A stretch of 64,000 nucleotides of DNA, from the NCBI RefSeq assembly GCF_001690685.1, contig NZ_LZGL01000003.1, positions 62,001 to 126,000 on the forward strand. The letters run 5' to 3'. The translations under genes and the position numbers were made by a program. The stretch is from Gilliamella sp. wkB112 (GTDB lineage: Bacteria; Pseudomonadota; Gammaproteobacteria; Enterobacterales; Orbaceae). The notes beneath the pieces were generated by a model, which had not been told where the DNA came from, did not search any database, and was given only the letters and a program-made list of their open reading frames with translations. Position 1 is the stretch's first letter. Each line of letters begins with the position of its first letter. Shown in pieces: positions 1-10,064 of the stretch.

Positions 1-69
1 CCGCTAAAACGTCAACGCATCGAACAAAAAATGAAAAAAATGACTCGGGAAGAGCAGAAAAATAAATAA
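1..69 (+). CDS. C-terminal end of an unidentified basic protein (partial)
   Basis: An open frame enters from the window edge and stops with TAA at 67-69. The visible 22 residues are rich in Lys, Arg, Glu and Gln, ending EEQKNK. This is too little to assign a family. In E. coli the genes near grpE include rnfH, whose C-terminus is also basic, so RnfH is one possibility by gene order only. It converges on grpE with a shared hairpin between them. Confidence 0.45.
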   Translation, partial: PLKRQRIEQKMKKMTREEQKNK

Positions 70-74
70 AATTA

Positions 75-94
75 ACCGCCACAGTTGTGGCGGT
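75..94 (-). terminator. Hairpin terminator serving grpE
   Basis: ACCGCCACA at 75-83 pairs with TGTGGCGGT at 86-94. Read on the minus strand the hairpin is followed by a T-rich run, so it best terminates grpE. The plus side lacks a good T tract. Confidence 0.6.
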
Positions 95-110
95 AGACTT
101 ATAAAAGTAG

Positions 111-695
111 TTATTTGGCAACAATTACCATTGCTGGGCGAATCAATCGACCATTTAAGGTATAACCTTTTTGAATGGTATTAACTATTTGCCCTGATTG
201 ATGATCAGGTGACTCAACCATACTAATTGCTTGGTGTACATCCGGATTTAATTGTGAGTCATCTGTACTAACCACTTCAATGCCAAACTTTTTCACTGTA
301 TCTAAAAATGATTTTAACGTAAGCTCTAAGCCTTCAACCGTAGCTTGATGCTCTGGATTATTTTTATCGGTTGATTCTAATGCACGTTCTAAATTATCAA
401 TCACTGGTAATAATTCATTGGAAAATTTTTCTAATGCATATTTACGTGCTTTATCAACATCTTGCTCCACACGTTTGCGGACATTATCAATTTCTGCGCG
501 CGCACGGATCATGGCTTCACTTTCATTTTTCTTAGCTAGTTGTAATTCTTGTTCAAGCTCAGCAATGCGAGCGTCTTTAGCTTTTAATTGCTCATCAATA
601 CTAGGTTCTGCTGGTGCCTCTTTTTCGGTAGGCTCTTCCGTCACAGTTTGATTGTTATTTTCATTTTCTGACAAATTCTTATCTTGCTCTGTCAT
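111..695 (-). CDS. grpE: GrpE, nucleotide exchange factor of DnaK
   Basis: GrpE releases ADP from DnaK in the cytoplasmic Hsp70 cycle. The protein (194 aa from this start) has an acidic low-complexity N-terminus, a long coiled coil (about residues 35-90) and a C-terminal beta domain with typical features (NLERAL, GYTLNGRLIRPAMV). I start at ATG 695 because a TGGAG ribosome site lies just upstream; a TTG four codons earlier lacks one. A sigma-32-type promoter (739-766) stands upstream. nadK is divergent, the same pairing as in E. coli. Confidence 0.96.
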   Translation of the reverse strand: MTEQDKNLSENENNNQTVTEEPTEKEAPAEPSIDEQLKAKDARIAELEQELQLAKKNESEAMIRARAEIDNVRKRVEQDVDKARKYALEKFSNELLPVIDNLERALESTDKNNPEHQATVEGLELTLKSFLDTVKKFGIEVVSTDDSQLNPDVHQAISMVESPDHQSGQIVNTIQKGYTLNGRLIRPAMVIVAK

Positions 696-738
696 AAGGT
701 ACTCCAAATGTAGTCGAAAACTTAATGAATTAGAGTTA

Positions 739-766
739 TTATGGGGACAATTTTTATTATTACAAG
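739..766 (-). promoter_or_regulatory. Sigma-32 heat-shock promoter of grpE
   Basis: On the minus strand, CTTGTAA (760-766) is followed after 13 nt by CCCCATAA (739-746). This fits the RpoH consensus CTTGAAA-N11-16-CCCCATNT. The same architecture with the same 13-nt spacer occurs upstream of groES in this window. Confidence 0.75.
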
Positions 767-848
767 TTTATCGGTATATTGATAAGTGTTTTTTTAATCT
801 TTGGTGAAAAAATACATAAGTTAATCGGCAATATTACAGGGATATTTT

Positions 849-1727
849 ATGGATAAACCATTTAAATGTATTGGCTTAATTGGAGTTCCACGTAAATTAG
901 AAGCAATTGAAACCCATCAAGTGCTTTATGATTGGCTTGTTAAACAAAAAATTCGCGTGTTAGTCGAAGACAGATTGGCTGAATTTATTTCATTTCCGGT
1001 TAGTGAGTATGCTTCATTAGATACTATCGGCAAACAAGCTGATCTGGCCATCGTGGTTGGCGGTGATGGAAATATGTTGCGGTCAGCTCGTTATTTGTCA
1101 CATTATAAGATCAAGATAATTGGCGTAAATCGCGGTAATTTAGGTTTTTTAACTGATATTTTACACGAACAGGCCATTGAACAGTTAAGCCCAGTTATTG
1201 CTGGTGATTATGATGATGATCCCCGGTTTTTACTTGAAGTATCCATTTATGATAATGGTGCATTAATCAACTCTGGTTTTGCCGTTAATGAGATTGTGGT
1301 CACACCAAATACTGTTGCTCATATGATTGATTATGATGTATATATTAATGAACGCAATGCTTTTTCACAGCGCGCTGACGGTTTAATTATTGCTACACCT
1401 ACAGGTTCTACCGCCTATTCATTGTCAGCCGGAGGACCAATTTTGGCTCCACATTTAGATGCTTTAATTATTACACCAATGTTCCCGCATTCATTATCGG
1501 TTAGACCTCTGGTTATTAAGAGTGATAATCCAATCCATCTTAAATTCCCAACCACAGCATTAGATTTAAATATCGCTTGTGACAGCCAAATTATTTTGCC
1601 GGTTAAACCAAACCAAGATGTGATTATTCGCCGCTCAGCGTATGAATTTAACTTAATTCATTCCAAAGATTATGATTACTTTAATAATCTTTCAAGTAAA
1701 TTAGGATGGTCACAAAAGATGTTTTAA
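849..1727 (+). CDS. nadK: NAD kinase
   Basis: Phosphorylates NAD to NADP in the cytoplasm. At 292 aa it matches the usual bacterial length. The GGDGNML motif (about residues 72-78) is the conserved NAD kinase GGDG signature, and the glycine-rich segment TPTGSTAYSLSAGGP (about 183-197) is the second family hallmark. The start has an AGGGAT ribosome site. It is divergent from grpE and convergent with pgpA. Confidence 0.96.
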   Translation: MDKPFKCIGLIGVPRKLEAIETHQVLYDWLVKQKIRVLVEDRLAEFISFPVSEYASLDTIGKQADLAIVVGGDGNMLRSARYLSHYKIKIIGVNRGNLGFLTDILHEQAIEQLSPVIAGDYDDDPRFLLEVSIYDNGALINSGFAVNEIVVTPNTVAHMIDYDVYINERNAFSQRADGLIIATPTGSTAYSLSAGGPILAPHLDALIITPMFPHSLSVRPLVIKSDNPIHLKFPTTALDLNIACDSQIILPVKPNQDVIIRRSAYEFNLIHSKDYDYFNNLSSKLGWSQKMF

Positions 1728-1786
1728 GCATGCTACTGACTAAAACTAAATAGTAACAGTAGTCAATTAAAGCATTACAGCTAAAA

Positions 1787-2290
1787 CTAGAAAGTAATTA
1801 TTTTGGCTAAAATCCAAACCGTAGCCGATGAAAAAATGGCTGCGATAACATCATCGATCATAATGCCAAAACCGCCGGGTACTCTTTTATCTAACCAACG
1901 AATTGGCCACGGTTTGGTCATATCAAAAATTCTAAAAGCAATAAAAGCAATAGCAATCCAAATAGCAGAAATTTGTGGGATAAAAAATAATGTGATCCAC
2001 ATACCTACAAACTCGTCCCAAACAATATGTCCGGAATCATGAGTATGGGTATCATCAGAAGTTTTTTGGCATAAAAAGCAACCAAATACAAAAGCGACAG
2101 TAATAAGTACCCAATACAAAGCTAGTTGCAAACCATTAAATAGTAACCAAAGTGGAACGGCCATTAATGATCCCATCGTGCCAGGCATTATTGGTGACAT
2201 ACCGCTACCCAAACCAACTGCTAAAAAATGAATGGGATTGCTTAGTTTAAGGTATTGTTTAAAATCTTTATTGCGATCTTGTTTTGTCAT
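1787..2290 (-). CDS. pgpA: Phosphatidylglycerophosphatase A
   Basis: Membrane phosphatase that dephosphorylates phosphatidylglycerophosphate to phosphatidylglycerol. The 167-aa protein has several hydrophobic segments and the PgpA pattern: GSGMSPIMPGTMGSL near residue 28, VWDEFVGMW near 90, and a late DDVIAA segment. The acidic residues and the PGT motif are the conserved active-site region. It stands alone, convergent with nadK and downstream of argF in the same direction but separated by a hairpin. Confidence 0.92.
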   Translation of the reverse strand: MTKQDRNKDFKQYLKLSNPIHFLAVGLGSGMSPIMPGTMGSLMAVPLWLLFNGLQLALYWVLITVAFVFGCFLCQKTSDDTHTHDSGHIVWDEFVGMWITLFFIPQISAIWIAIAFIAFRIFDMTKPWPIRWLDKRVPGGFGIMIDDVIAAIFSSATVWILAKIITF

Positions 2291-2322
2291 TATGGCCTAT
2301 TTTAGTCACTAAAATGATATTG

Positions 2323-2347
2323 TTATGCCGATATTAGATCGGCATAA
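2323..2347 (-). terminator. Perfect 10-bp hairpin after argF
   Basis: TTATGCCGAT (2323-2332) and ATCGGCATAA (2338-2347) form a perfect stem with a 5-nt loop between argF and pgpA. The T tract on the minus strand is weak, so it may be a partial terminator or an mRNA 3'-end structure. Confidence 0.5.
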
Positions 2348-2394
2348 GTATGAAGAAAATACTTATTAACTGTATTTCCTAATTGGCAGGTATA

Positions 2395-3405
2395 TTATGC
2401 GTCTTTACTTAAGGTTGCAACCATTACTGCTTTGATAGTATGCAGTCTATTTTCCGCTTCATCAAATACAATACTGTGCTGAGATTCGAAAACGTCGTCG
2501 GTCACTTCCAGCCCATTAGCTAAACCATATTGTGTGGCCATTTGTTTACCAACGGTGGTATTCATATCATGAAAAGCCGGTAAACAATGCATAAATTTAA
2601 CATTTGGATTATTAGTTAGTTTAATAACATTCTGATTAACTTGATAAGGCGTTAATAACTTAACACGTTCATCCCATACTTGTTTAGGTTCACCCATTGA
2701 CACCCAAACATCGGTATATAAAAAATCCACATCTTTAACGCCAGTCGTTACATTCTCGGTTAGGGTAATTTTTGCTCCGGTGGTTTTGGCTATTGCTTGA
2801 CACTTTTGTACAAGATCGGCTTCGGGTTGGCACGCTTTTGGAGCGACTAACCGAATATCCATGCCCATTAAGGCGGCACCTTCCATCAATGAATTGCCCA
2901 TGTTATTACGTGCATCACCTAAATAAGCAAACTTAACAGATTTAAGTTCCCGATCGTCAATATGTTCTTTCATAGTCATAAAATCAGCTAAAATTTGTGT
3001 TGGGTGAGCTTCAGTAGTTAAGCCATTCCAAACTGGCACACCAGCATATTTTGCCAATGTTTCCACAATATTTTGCCCATAACCGCGGTACTCAATACCG
3101 TCATACATTCGTCCCAATACCCGTGCGGTATCGGCAATCGATTCTTTATGGCCAATTTGACTACCACTTGGTCCTAAATAAGTAACACAAGCACCTTGAT
3201 CAAAAGCACCAACTTCAAAAGCACAACGCGTGCGCGTAGAATCCTTTTCAAAAATTAAGGCGATGTTTTTGCCCGTAAGATATTTCTGTTCCGTACCTTG
3301 TTGTTTGGCTTGTTTTAGTTTGATTGCCAGATCGATTAATTGATTAATTTCGGCAGGGGTAAAATCGAGTAAGCGTAAAAAGTGACGCTGATAAAAACCG
3401 TACAT
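2395..3405 (-). CDS. argF: Ornithine carbamoyltransferase
   Basis: Makes citrulline from ornithine and carbamoyl phosphate in arginine biosynthesis. The protein is 336 aa and collinear with E. coli ArgF/ArgI. The carbamoyl-phosphate site STRTR is at residues 56-60, HCLP at 273-276, and the ornithine-side loop DVWVSMG at 232-238. It is divergent from carAB, whose product supplies the carbamoyl phosphate, and both promoters carry ArgR-like boxes. Whether it is orthologous to argF or argI cannot be decided because those are paralogues. Confidence 0.95.
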   Translation of the reverse strand: MYGFYQRHFLRLLDFTPAEINQLIDLAIKLKQAKQQGTEQKYLTGKNIALIFEKDSTRTRCAFEVGAFDQGACVTYLGPSGSQIGHKESIADTARVLGRMYDGIEYRGYGQNIVETLAKYAGVPVWNGLTTEAHPTQILADFMTMKEHIDDRELKSVKFAYLGDARNNMGNSLMEGAALMGMDIRLVAPKACQPEADLVQKCQAIAKTTGAKITLTENVTTGVKDVDFLYTDVWVSMGEPKQVWDERVKLLTPYQVNQNVIKLTNNPNVKFMHCLPAFHDMNTTVGKQMATQYGLANGLEVTDDVFESQHSIVFDEAENRLHTIKAVMVATLSKDA

Positions 3406-3444
3406 AACTTGCTCCTAGGAACTATAAATATTTTTATAATTTTA

Positions 3445-3462
3445 TTTGAATAATTATGCAAA
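3445..3462 (-). promoter_or_regulatory. ARG box (ArgR operator) upstream of argF
   Basis: The core TGAATAATTATGCA at 3447-3460 matches the ArgR consensus TGAAT-N4-ATTCA at all but two positions. It lies 40 to 58 bp upstream of the argF start. A second box at the canonical 21-bp distance is not convincing. Confidence 0.65.
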
Positions 3463-3621
3463 TTCAAGTTAAACGTAATTAAATGGACAATCTTTAGTGT
3501 TCACCTTTAAAAAATCTCAAAATTTAGACTTATTTATTCAATTAATTTTTATAATAGTGCTTTTTTTGTTTAAAAAAGTGTAATAAAATGCCTAGATATT
3601 ACATCTTCAACTACAAGTCTA

Positions 3622-3658
3622 AATGAATTTTTATTCATATTTAATGATTTGTTATTCA
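3622..3658 (+). promoter_or_regulatory. Tandem ARG boxes (ArgR operator) upstream of carAB
   Basis: Box 1, TGAATTTTTATTCA at 3624-3637, is a perfect match to TGAAT-wwww-ATTCA. Box 2, TGATTTGTTATTCA at 3645-3658, differs in one half-site base and starts exactly 21 bp later, the spacing of paired ARG boxes bound by hexameric ArgR. The pair ends 15 bp before the carA start. Confidence 0.8.
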
Positions 3659-3673
3659 AAGGTATTGTAGATT

Positions 3674-4834
3674 ATGCACACTTATGCCCTCCTTATGTTA
3701 CAAGATGGTTCACAATTTATTGGCAAATCAATTGGTGCTGATGGTCAAACTGTTGGCGAAGTAGTATTTAATACCTCGATGACTGGCTATCAAGAAATTG
3801 TGACAGATCCGTCTTATGCCGAGCAAATGGTTACATTAACCTATCCGCATATTGGTAATGTAGGTACTAATGATGCTGATGCCGAATCGACTCAAGTTTA
3901 TGTTAAGGGACTTATTATTCGAGATTTGCCACTATTAGCGAGTAATTACCGCAATGAGTTAGATCTATCTAGTTATTTAAAACAACATAAAGTGGTAGCT
4001 ATTGCTGATATTGATACCCGCCGCTTAACGCGTATTTTGCGTGAAAAAGGGGCACAACATGGTGTCATTATTACCGCGAGCGATAAAGAAGCTTTATTGG
4101 CACAAGCCGAGTCTGGCAAACAGCAAGCTAACAATTTTAAAGGTCTAAAAGGGCTGGATTTAGCTAAACAAGTAACGTGTAAGCAAAGTTATAGTTGGAC
4201 TCAAGGTTTATGGACAAGGCAACATGAACTACCAAAACCTAAAGCAGAGAGTGAATTACCTTACCATGTGGTGGCTTATGATTTTGGGGTAAAACGTAAT
4301 ATTTTGCGGATGTTAGTTGCCCGTGGTTGTAGATTAACCGTAGTGCCTGCAAAAACCAGTGCTGAAGAAGTACTAGCATTAAATCCAGATGGCATTTTTT
4401 TATCAAATGGTCCGGGCGATCCGGCACCTTGTACTTATGCCATTGATGCTATTAAACAGTTTTTAACCACAAATGTTCCGGTATTTGGAATCTGTTTGGG
4501 CCATCAGTTATTGGCGCTCGCGTGCGGTGCCAAAACGGTAAAAATGAAATTCGGTCATCATGGTGGTAATCATCCGGTTAAAGATCTTGAGAACAATCGC
4601 GTGATGATCACTGCCCAAAATCATGGTTTTGCCGTGGATGAAAGTAGTTTACCTACTCATTTGCGAGCCACACATAAATCCCTGTTTGACGGTTCACTAC
4701 AAGGTATTCATCATAATGAAAAGCCTGCTTTTAGCTTTCAAGGTCACCCAGAAGCCAGTCCTGGTCCACACGATGCTGCCCCACTTTTTGATCACTTTAT
4801 TGAATTAATTAAAATTTACAAGCAGGAGCAATAA
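3674..4834 (+). CDS. carA: Carbamoyl-phosphate synthase small subunit (glutaminase)
   Basis: Hydrolyses glutamine and passes ammonia to CarB for carbamoyl phosphate synthesis, feeding arginine and pyrimidine pathways. The 386-aa protein has the N-terminal CPSase small-chain domain ([10 protein letters not shown] near residue 35) and a class I glutamine amidotransferase domain with [12 protein letters not shown], the nucleophile elbow [13 protein letters not shown] near residue 274, and the [11 protein letters not shown] segment carrying the catalytic His and Glu. carB starts 2 bp after its stop. Expression is probably ArgR-repressed through the tandem boxes upstream. Confidence 0.97.
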   Translation: MHTYALLMLQDGSQFIGKSIGADGQTVGEVVFNTSMTGYQEIVTDPSYAEQMVTLTYPHIGNVGTNDADAESTQVYVKGLIIRDLPLLASNYRNELDLSSYLKQHKVVAIADIDTRRLTRILREKGAQHGVIITASDKEALLAQAESGKQQANNFKGLKGLDLAKQVTCKQSYSWTQGLWTRQHELPKPKAESELPYHVVAYDFGVKRNILRMLVARGCRLTVVPAKTSAEEVLALNPDGIFLSNGPGDPAPCTYAIDAIKQFLTTNVPVFGICLGHQLLALACGAKTVKMKFGHHGGNHPVKDLENNRVMITAQNHGFAVDESSLPTHLRATHKSLFDGSLQGIHHNEKPAFSFQGHPEASPGPHDAAPLFDHFIELIKIYKQEQ

Positions 4835-4836
4835 CC

Positions 4837-7800
4837 ATGGCTAAGCGAACAGATATCAACAGCATTTTAATTATTGGTGCCGGCCCGATTGTTATTGGTC
4901 AAGCATGTGAATTTGATTATTCAGGTGCTCAGGCATGTAAAGCATTACGCGAAGAAGGCTATCGCGTGATTTTAGTTAATTCAAATCCGGCTACTATCAT
5001 GACCGATCCGGAAATGGCTGATGCAACTTATATTGAACCCATTCATTGGTCAACAGTACGTAGAATTATTGAAAAAGAACGCCCTGATGCTATCTTACCC
5101 ACTATGGGCGGGCAAACTGCATTAAATTGTGCCTTAGAACTAGAAAACAAAGGAATTTTAAAAGAGTTTAATGTTGAAATGATTGGCGCTACCGCAGATG
5201 CCATAGATAAAGCCGAAGATCGTAAACGTTTTGACCAGGCTATGAAAAAAATCGGTCTTGAAACCGCGCGTTCTGGTATTGCTCATTCACTAAAAGAAGC
5301 CTATTCCGTACTTGAATTAGTCGGCTTCCCTTGTATTATTCGACCATCATTCACAATGGGGGGAACTGGTGGCGGCATTGCTTATAATACCGAAGAATTT
5401 GATGAAATTTGTACCCGAGGACTCGATCTTTCACCAACTAATGAATTATTAATTGATGAATCATTGATTGGTTGGAAAGAGTACGAAATGGAAGTAGTGA
5501 GGGATAAAAACGATAACTGTATTATTGTGTGCTCAATTGAAAACTTCGATCCAATGGGAATTCATACTGGTGACTCAATTACTGTTGCTCCAGCCCAAAC
5601 CCTAACCGATAAAGAATACCAAATCATGCGTAATGCATCTATTGCAGTATTACGTGAAATTGGCGTAGAAACCGGAGGATCCAACGTACAATTCTCGGTT
5701 GATCCTAAAACAGGACGATTAATTGTTATTGAGATGAATCCTCGGGTATCACGTTCGTCGGCTTTGGCCTCTAAAGCAACAGGATTCCCTATTGCCAAAA
5801 TAGCGGCTAAGTTAGCAGTGGGGTATACGCTTGATGAGCTTAGCAATGATATTACTGGGGGCAAAACTCCGGCCTCATTTGAACCATCTATTGATTATGT
5901 AGTCACTAAAATTCCGCGCTTTAATTTTGAAAAATTTGCTGGTTGTAATGATCGCTTAACCACACAAATGAAATCAGTTGGTGAAGTCATGGCGATTGGT
6001 CGAACTTTTCAAGAATCGCTACAAAAAGCACTACGTGGACTTGAAGTCGGTGCCTGTGGATTGGATCCCAAAATTGATAATTATACTAATGAAAAGAATA
6101 TCACCAAGATCCGTTATGAATTACAGGACGCCGGCGCAGAGCGTATTTGGTATATTGCCGATGCTTTTAGAGCAGGTTTAGCTTTAGATGAGATATTTTT
6201 ATTAACCAATATTGATCGTTGGTTTTTAGTCCAAATTGAAGAGTTAGTTAATATCGAAAATGAACTCAAACAGCAATCAATTACTAGTTTGAATAAAGAA
6301 ACATTATGGCAGATTAAACGCAAAGGTTTTTCCGATCAACGCATTGCTAAATTACTTAATACCGATGAACAATCAGTACGTAATTTACGCTCTCAATATA
6401 ATATTCATCCGGTTTATAAACGGGTTGATACTTGTGCCGCAGAATTTGCAACCGATACAGCTTACTTATATTCGACTTACGAAGAAGAGTGCGAAGCACA
6501 GCCACAGTTTAAACAACCAAAAATCATGATTCTAGGTGGTGGGCCAAACCGAATAGGACAAGGCATTGAATTTGACTATTGTTGCGTACATGCTGCATTA
6601 GCACTCCGTGAAGATGGTTTTGAAACCATTATGGTTAACTGTAATCCAGAGACCGTTTCCACTGATTATGATACCTCTGACCGACTATATTTTGAACCGG
6701 TGACGCTTGAAGATGTACTAGAGATTGCCCATGTCGAAAAACCTGATGGTGTGATTGTGCAATATGGTGGACAAACTCCGCTTAAATTAGCTCGATCCTT
6801 AGAAAGTGCAGGTTTACCAATTATTGGCACATCTCCAGATGCCATTGATAAAGCCGAAGATCGTAAACGTTTTCAAGCGATTGTCGATAAACTACAATTA
6901 AAACAGCCAGTCAATGCTACAGTAACCGATATTGATGAAGCTGTTATTAAGGCCGAAAAAATAGGCTATCCATTAGTCGTTAGACCTTCTTATGTTTTAG
7001 GTGGACGAGCAATGGAAATTGTCTATAACGAGCAAGACTTAAAGCGCTATTTTAAAACGGCGGTGAGTGAATCGAATAATGCACCAGTATTACTCGATCA
7101 CTTTTTAGATGATGCTATTGAAATCGATATTGACGTGATCGCTGATGGTGAACATATTGTGATTGGCGGAATTATGGAACATATAGAACAAGCGGGGATC
7201 CATTCTGGCGATTCAGCTTGCTCACTCCCCACACACACGTTAAGTCCTGATATTTTAACTAGGCTACGTGAACAAGCAAAACAATTGGCACTTGAACTAA
7301 ATGTTAAAGGGTTAATGAATGGTCAATTTGCGGTTAAAGGCAATGATATTTACTTGATTGAAATTAATCCTCGTGCCGCTCGTACCGTTCCTTTTGTTTC
7401 CAAAGCTACCGGTTTACCATTAGCTAAGATTGCTGCACGGGTAATGACAGGGCAATCACTCGCTAAACAACAGGTAACTAAAGAGGTTATTCCACCTTAT
7501 TATTCAGTAAAAGAAGTTGTACTGCCATTTAATAAATTTAGCGGTGTCGATCCAATTTTAGGGCCTGAAATGCGTTCAACTGGTGAAGTTATGGGAATTG
7601 GCAAGACTTTTGCTGAAGCTTTTGCTAAAGCGCAATTAGCTAGCTTATCCAACATGAAGAAATCAGGGAAAGCATTATTATCAGTTCGTGATCAGGACAA
7701 AACACGCTTATTAGAAGTAGCTAAAAGATTAGTTGCCCATGGTTTTACCCTTGACGCCACAGCTGGTACCGCGAAAGTCTTACAACAAACTGGAATAAAT

Positions 7801-8052
7801 TGCCAAATTGTGAAAAAAGAAAACGAAGGTAGGCCGAATATTCATGATCATATTAAAAATGGTGAATATAGCTATATTCTTAATACTACGTCAGGTCGTA
7901 CAGCCATTGAAGCGTCCAAAATTTTACGTCGAAGTGCCATTCAATACAAAGTGCACTATGATACAACCATGAATGCTGCTTATGCGACTACTGCGGCTTT
8001 AGATTATGATCCTGCACAAACCGTTATACCATTACAGGAACTTTATCACTAA
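4837..8052 (+). CDS. carB: Carbamoyl-phosphate synthase large subunit
   Basis: Catalytic ATP-dependent subunit making carbamoyl phosphate from bicarbonate, ammonia and two ATP. It is full length (1071 aa, against about 1073 in E. coli). It shows the two homologous ATP-grasp halves: [19 protein letters not shown] near residue 12, and [17 protein letters not shown] in the second half. A C-terminal MGS-like regulatory domain follows ([15 protein letters not shown]), where UMP and ornithine act in E. coli. Forms an operon with carA. Confidence 0.98.
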   Translation: MAKRTDINSILIIGAGPIVIGQACEFDYSGAQACKALREEGYRVILVNSNPATIMTDPEMADATYIEPIHWSTVRRIIEKERPDAILPTMGGQTALNCALELENKGILKEFNVEMIGATADAIDKAEDRKRFDQAMKKIGLETARSGIAHSLKEAYSVLELVGFPCIIRPSFTMGGTGGGIAYNTEEFDEICTRGLDLSPTNELLIDESLIGWKEYEMEVVRDKNDNCIIVCSIENFDPMGIHTGDSITVAPAQTLTDKEYQIMRNASIAVLREIGVETGGSNVQFSVDPKTGRLIVIEMNPRVSRSSALASKATGFPIAKIAAKLAVGYTLDELSNDITGGKTPASFEPSIDYVVTKIPRFNFEKFAGCNDRLTTQMKSVGEVMAIGRTFQESLQKALRGLEVGACGLDPKIDNYTNEKNITKIRYELQDAGAERIWYIADAFRAGLALDEIFLLTNIDRWFLVQIEELVNIENELKQQSITSLNKETLWQIKRKGFSDQRIAKLLNTDEQSVRNLRSQYNIHPVYKRVDTCAAEFATDTAYLYSTYEEECEAQPQFKQPKIMILGGGPNRIGQGIEFDYCCVHAALALREDGFETIMVNCNPETVSTDYDTSDRLYFEPVTLEDVLEIAHVEKPDGVIVQYGGQTPLKLARSLESAGLPIIGTSPDAIDKAEDRKRFQAIVDKLQLKQPVNATVTDIDEAVIKAEKIGYPLVVRPSYVLGGRAMEIVYNEQDLKRYFKTAVSESNNAPVLLDHFLDDAIEIDIDVIADGEHIVIGGIMEHIEQAGIHSGDSACSLPTHTLSPDILTRLREQAKQLALELNVKGLMNGQFAVKGNDIYLIEINPRAARTVPFVSKATGLPLAKIAARVMTGQSLAKQQVTKEVIPPYYSVKEVVLPFNKFSGVDPILGPEMRSTGEVMGIGKTFAEAFAKAQLASLSNMKKSGKALLSVRDQDKTRLLEVAKRLVAHGFTLDATAGTAKVLQQTGINCQIVKKENEGRPNIHDHIKNGEYSYILNTTSGRTAIEASKILRRSAIQYKVHYDTTMNAAYATTAALDYDPAQTVIPLQELYH

Positions 8053-8092
8053 ATTATTGCTAACTTGATTAGATGATTTGATGGGGAGAATT

Positions 8093-8938
8093 ATGCGATT
8101 ACTGCGTTATGGTTTGAAAGGTGATGAAAAACCAGCCATTTTAGATGATAAAGATCAACTGCGCGATCTAAGCGCGGTAATTGTCGACATTGATGCGCAA
8201 ACATTAGCCGATAATGTGTTAACAAAAATTAGCCAACTGGATATTGATACTCTGCCAATAATTAAACATCCTCAGCGTATTGCTCCTTGTGTGGGTAAAG
8301 TGGGTAAATTTATTTGTATTGGTTTGAACTATATCGATCATGCTAAAGAAACCGGTGCGTCAATTCCTAAAGAACCGGTTATTTTCAATAAATGGACCAG
8401 TGCTATTAGTGGCCCTAATGATAATATTGTATTACCTCGAGGTTCGACTCATACCGATTGGGAAGTAGAACTAGGTATCGTTATAGGAAAAGAAGGTAAA
8501 TATATTCAAGAGCAAAATGTGTTATCTTATGTTGCAGGCTATTGCGTGGTTAATGATGTTTCTGAACGTGATTATCAAAAAAATCGTGGCGGAACTTGGG
8601 ATAAAGGTAAAGGTTGTGATAGTTTTGGGCCCATTGGTCCTTGGCTAGTGACTACAGATGAAATTTGTGATCCACAACAGCTCGAATTATGGTTAGAAGT
8701 TGACGGTAAACGTTATCAACATAGTAATACCAATAATATGATTTTCAGTGTTAAACATATCATCAGCTACGTCAGTCAATTTATGAGCTTACAACCTGGT
8801 GACATTATTTCAACCGGGACACCATCTGGTGTTGGCCTTGGCATTAAGCCCGAACCGGTATTTTTAAAAGCAGGACAAAAGGTGCGTTTAGGCATTGAAA
8901 AGCTAGGGATTCAAGAGCAGTTAGTAGTTAGTGAATAA
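8093..8938 (+). CDS. Fumarylacetoacetate hydrolase family protein
   Basis: FAH-fold hydrolase or lyase of about 281 aa. The motif FICIGLNYIDHAKE near residue 74 begins the FAH domain. Metal ligands are visible in DWEVELGIVIGKE (Glu-x-Glu) and in VVNDVSERDYQ. The closest subgroup by eye is ureidoglycolate lyase or 2,4-diketo-3-deoxy-L-fuconate hydrolase, and no neighbour decides the substrate. I place the start at ATG 8093, which has a GGGGAGA ribosome site 5 nt upstream, rather than at the ATG at 8081. It follows carB by 40 bp and may be co-transcribed. Confidence 0.88.
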   Translation: MRLLRYGLKGDEKPAILDDKDQLRDLSAVIVDIDAQTLADNVLTKISQLDIDTLPIIKHPQRIAPCVGKVGKFICIGLNYIDHAKETGASIPKEPVIFNKWTSAISGPNDNIVLPRGSTHTDWEVELGIVIGKEGKYIQEQNVLSYVAGYCVVNDVSERDYQKNRGGTWDKGKGCDSFGPIGPWLVTTDEICDPQQLELWLEVDGKRYQHSNTNNMIFSVKHIISYVSQFMSLQPGDIISTGTPSGVGLGIKPEPVFLKAGQKVRLGIEKLGIQEQLVVSE

Positions 8939-8999
8939 CTCTATAATATGGTCATCAACTAATCGAATGACCATGTTATTTAAACTATCAGCATCAATA

Positions 9000-9431
9000 C
9001 TAACTTTTAGGTGAATTGCCATTAGCCATTGCCAGAATATCGGCTTCTGTCAGTTTATGAGTATGATTAGCAAAATCATAACAGCTTGGCTTGTTATCAA
9101 TAAACACTTCTGTCGTAAATTCTAAATCTTTAATATCATCAAAGATCCACGTAGCAAAATAATAATTATTAGTACCTTTTAAATGATAATAAAGATGAGA
9201 ACCACACTCTTTACAAAAGGCTCTTTCTGCCCACTCAGAAGAATTATAATGGCTGATATATTCTTGTCCTTGAGTAACAATCTCACCACTATACGTCAAG
9301 GTCATTAATGGGCCAGCACTCCATTTACGACAGGTATGGCAATGGCAAGCACTTAAATTGGTATTTGCAAATGGCACAATGAACTTAACTTTGCCACACA
9401 AGCATGAACCATGATATTGAGTAGACATCAT
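9000..9431 (-). CDS. GFA-family (Mss4-fold) zinc protein
   Basis: About 143 aa, the usual size of the glutathione-dependent formaldehyde-activating (GFA) family. The Cys pattern is clear: C10-x-C12 (SCLCG), C29-x-C31-x2-C34 (CHCHTC) and a later FCKECGSHL pair, which bind zinc in this fold. Biochemical function is unproven for most members. Two adjacent ATGs (9431 and 9428) share a GAGGA ribosome site; either could be the start. It stands alone. Confidence 0.85.
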   Translation of the reverse strand: MMSTQYHGSCLCGKVKFIVPFANTNLSACHCHTCRKWSAGPLMTLTYSGEIVTQGQEYISHYNSSEWAERAFCKECGSHLYYHLKGTNNYYFATWIFDDIKDLEFTTEVFIDNKPSCYDFANHTHKLTEADILAMANGNSPKS

Positions 9432-9507
9432 ATTTTCCTCATTTTAGTAATAAAATAACTAAAACAGCTAGACTATATTTTATAAAGAATCCATATTGAT
9501 GGAAATA

Positions 9508-9642
9508 TTATTTTGAAATCTGTTGCTGATAAGTTAAAACTGAAAAAATGAACAAAGCCAACATAATTAATGACAGGCAACCTAGCATTAACTGATATCC
9601 GCCTAAATCAAGCATGATTCCAGCAATAATAATTGGGTTTTC
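9508..9642 (-). pseudogene. 3' remnant of an MFS-type membrane transporter gene
   Basis: On the minus strand a frame of about 45 codons begins ENPIIIAGIMLDLGGYQ, continues through a hydrophobic helix (LSLIMLALFIFSVL) and ends QQISK-stop. This looks like the last transmembrane helix of a major facilitator transporter. There is no start; a TAA lies just upstream in frame. It abuts an AraC-type remnant on the other strand. Confidence 0.5.
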
Positions 9643-9670
9643 CAAGCTTTACAATATCACGCAATCGTAA

Positions 9671-9829
9671 ATGTTATTAGCTATTCGTATGCATAAGGCT
9701 TATCTATTATTAGAATCAGGTATGCAAGTCATTAAAACGGCATGGTTAGTTGGTTATCCTTATGCCAATAATTTTAGTGTGGCTTTTTCTCGTTATTTTG
9801 GTTATTCACCTAATTCAGTATTTAAGTAA
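9671..9829 (+). pseudogene. C-terminal remnant of an AraC-family regulator
   Basis: A 52-codon frame contains the second helix-turn-helix of AraC/XylS proteins: IRMHKAYLLLESGMQVIKTA, then WLVGYPYANNFSVAFSRY and FGYSPNS. These match the family consensus RLxxAxxLLxxG...IAxxVGYxxxxxFxRxFKRxxGxSP. The ligand-binding domain and first helix-turn-helix are missing, and an in-frame TAA directly precedes the fragment. Confidence 0.65.
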
Positions 9830-9906
9830 AGATGATAATGGTAATTACTTTAAGATGTATTTTTTATATTTTTTAAAAAATATTTCAATTTTATTCAAAA
9901 CAGGTA

Positions 9907-9934
9907 TTGCTTTATTATTTAATTACTATATTAT
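9907..9934 (+). promoter_or_regulatory. Promoter of the initiator tRNA
   Basis: TTGCTT at 9907-9912 and TATTAT at 9929-9934 are separated by 16 bp and followed by a GC-containing discriminator, 15 bp before the tRNA. Confidence 0.5.
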
Positions 9935-9948
9935 AGCGACCTCTCTGA

Positions 9949-10025
<77 letters not shown>

Positions 10026-10064
10026 ATTCAAACCATCCTATCCTAAGTTATCAAACATCATTTA

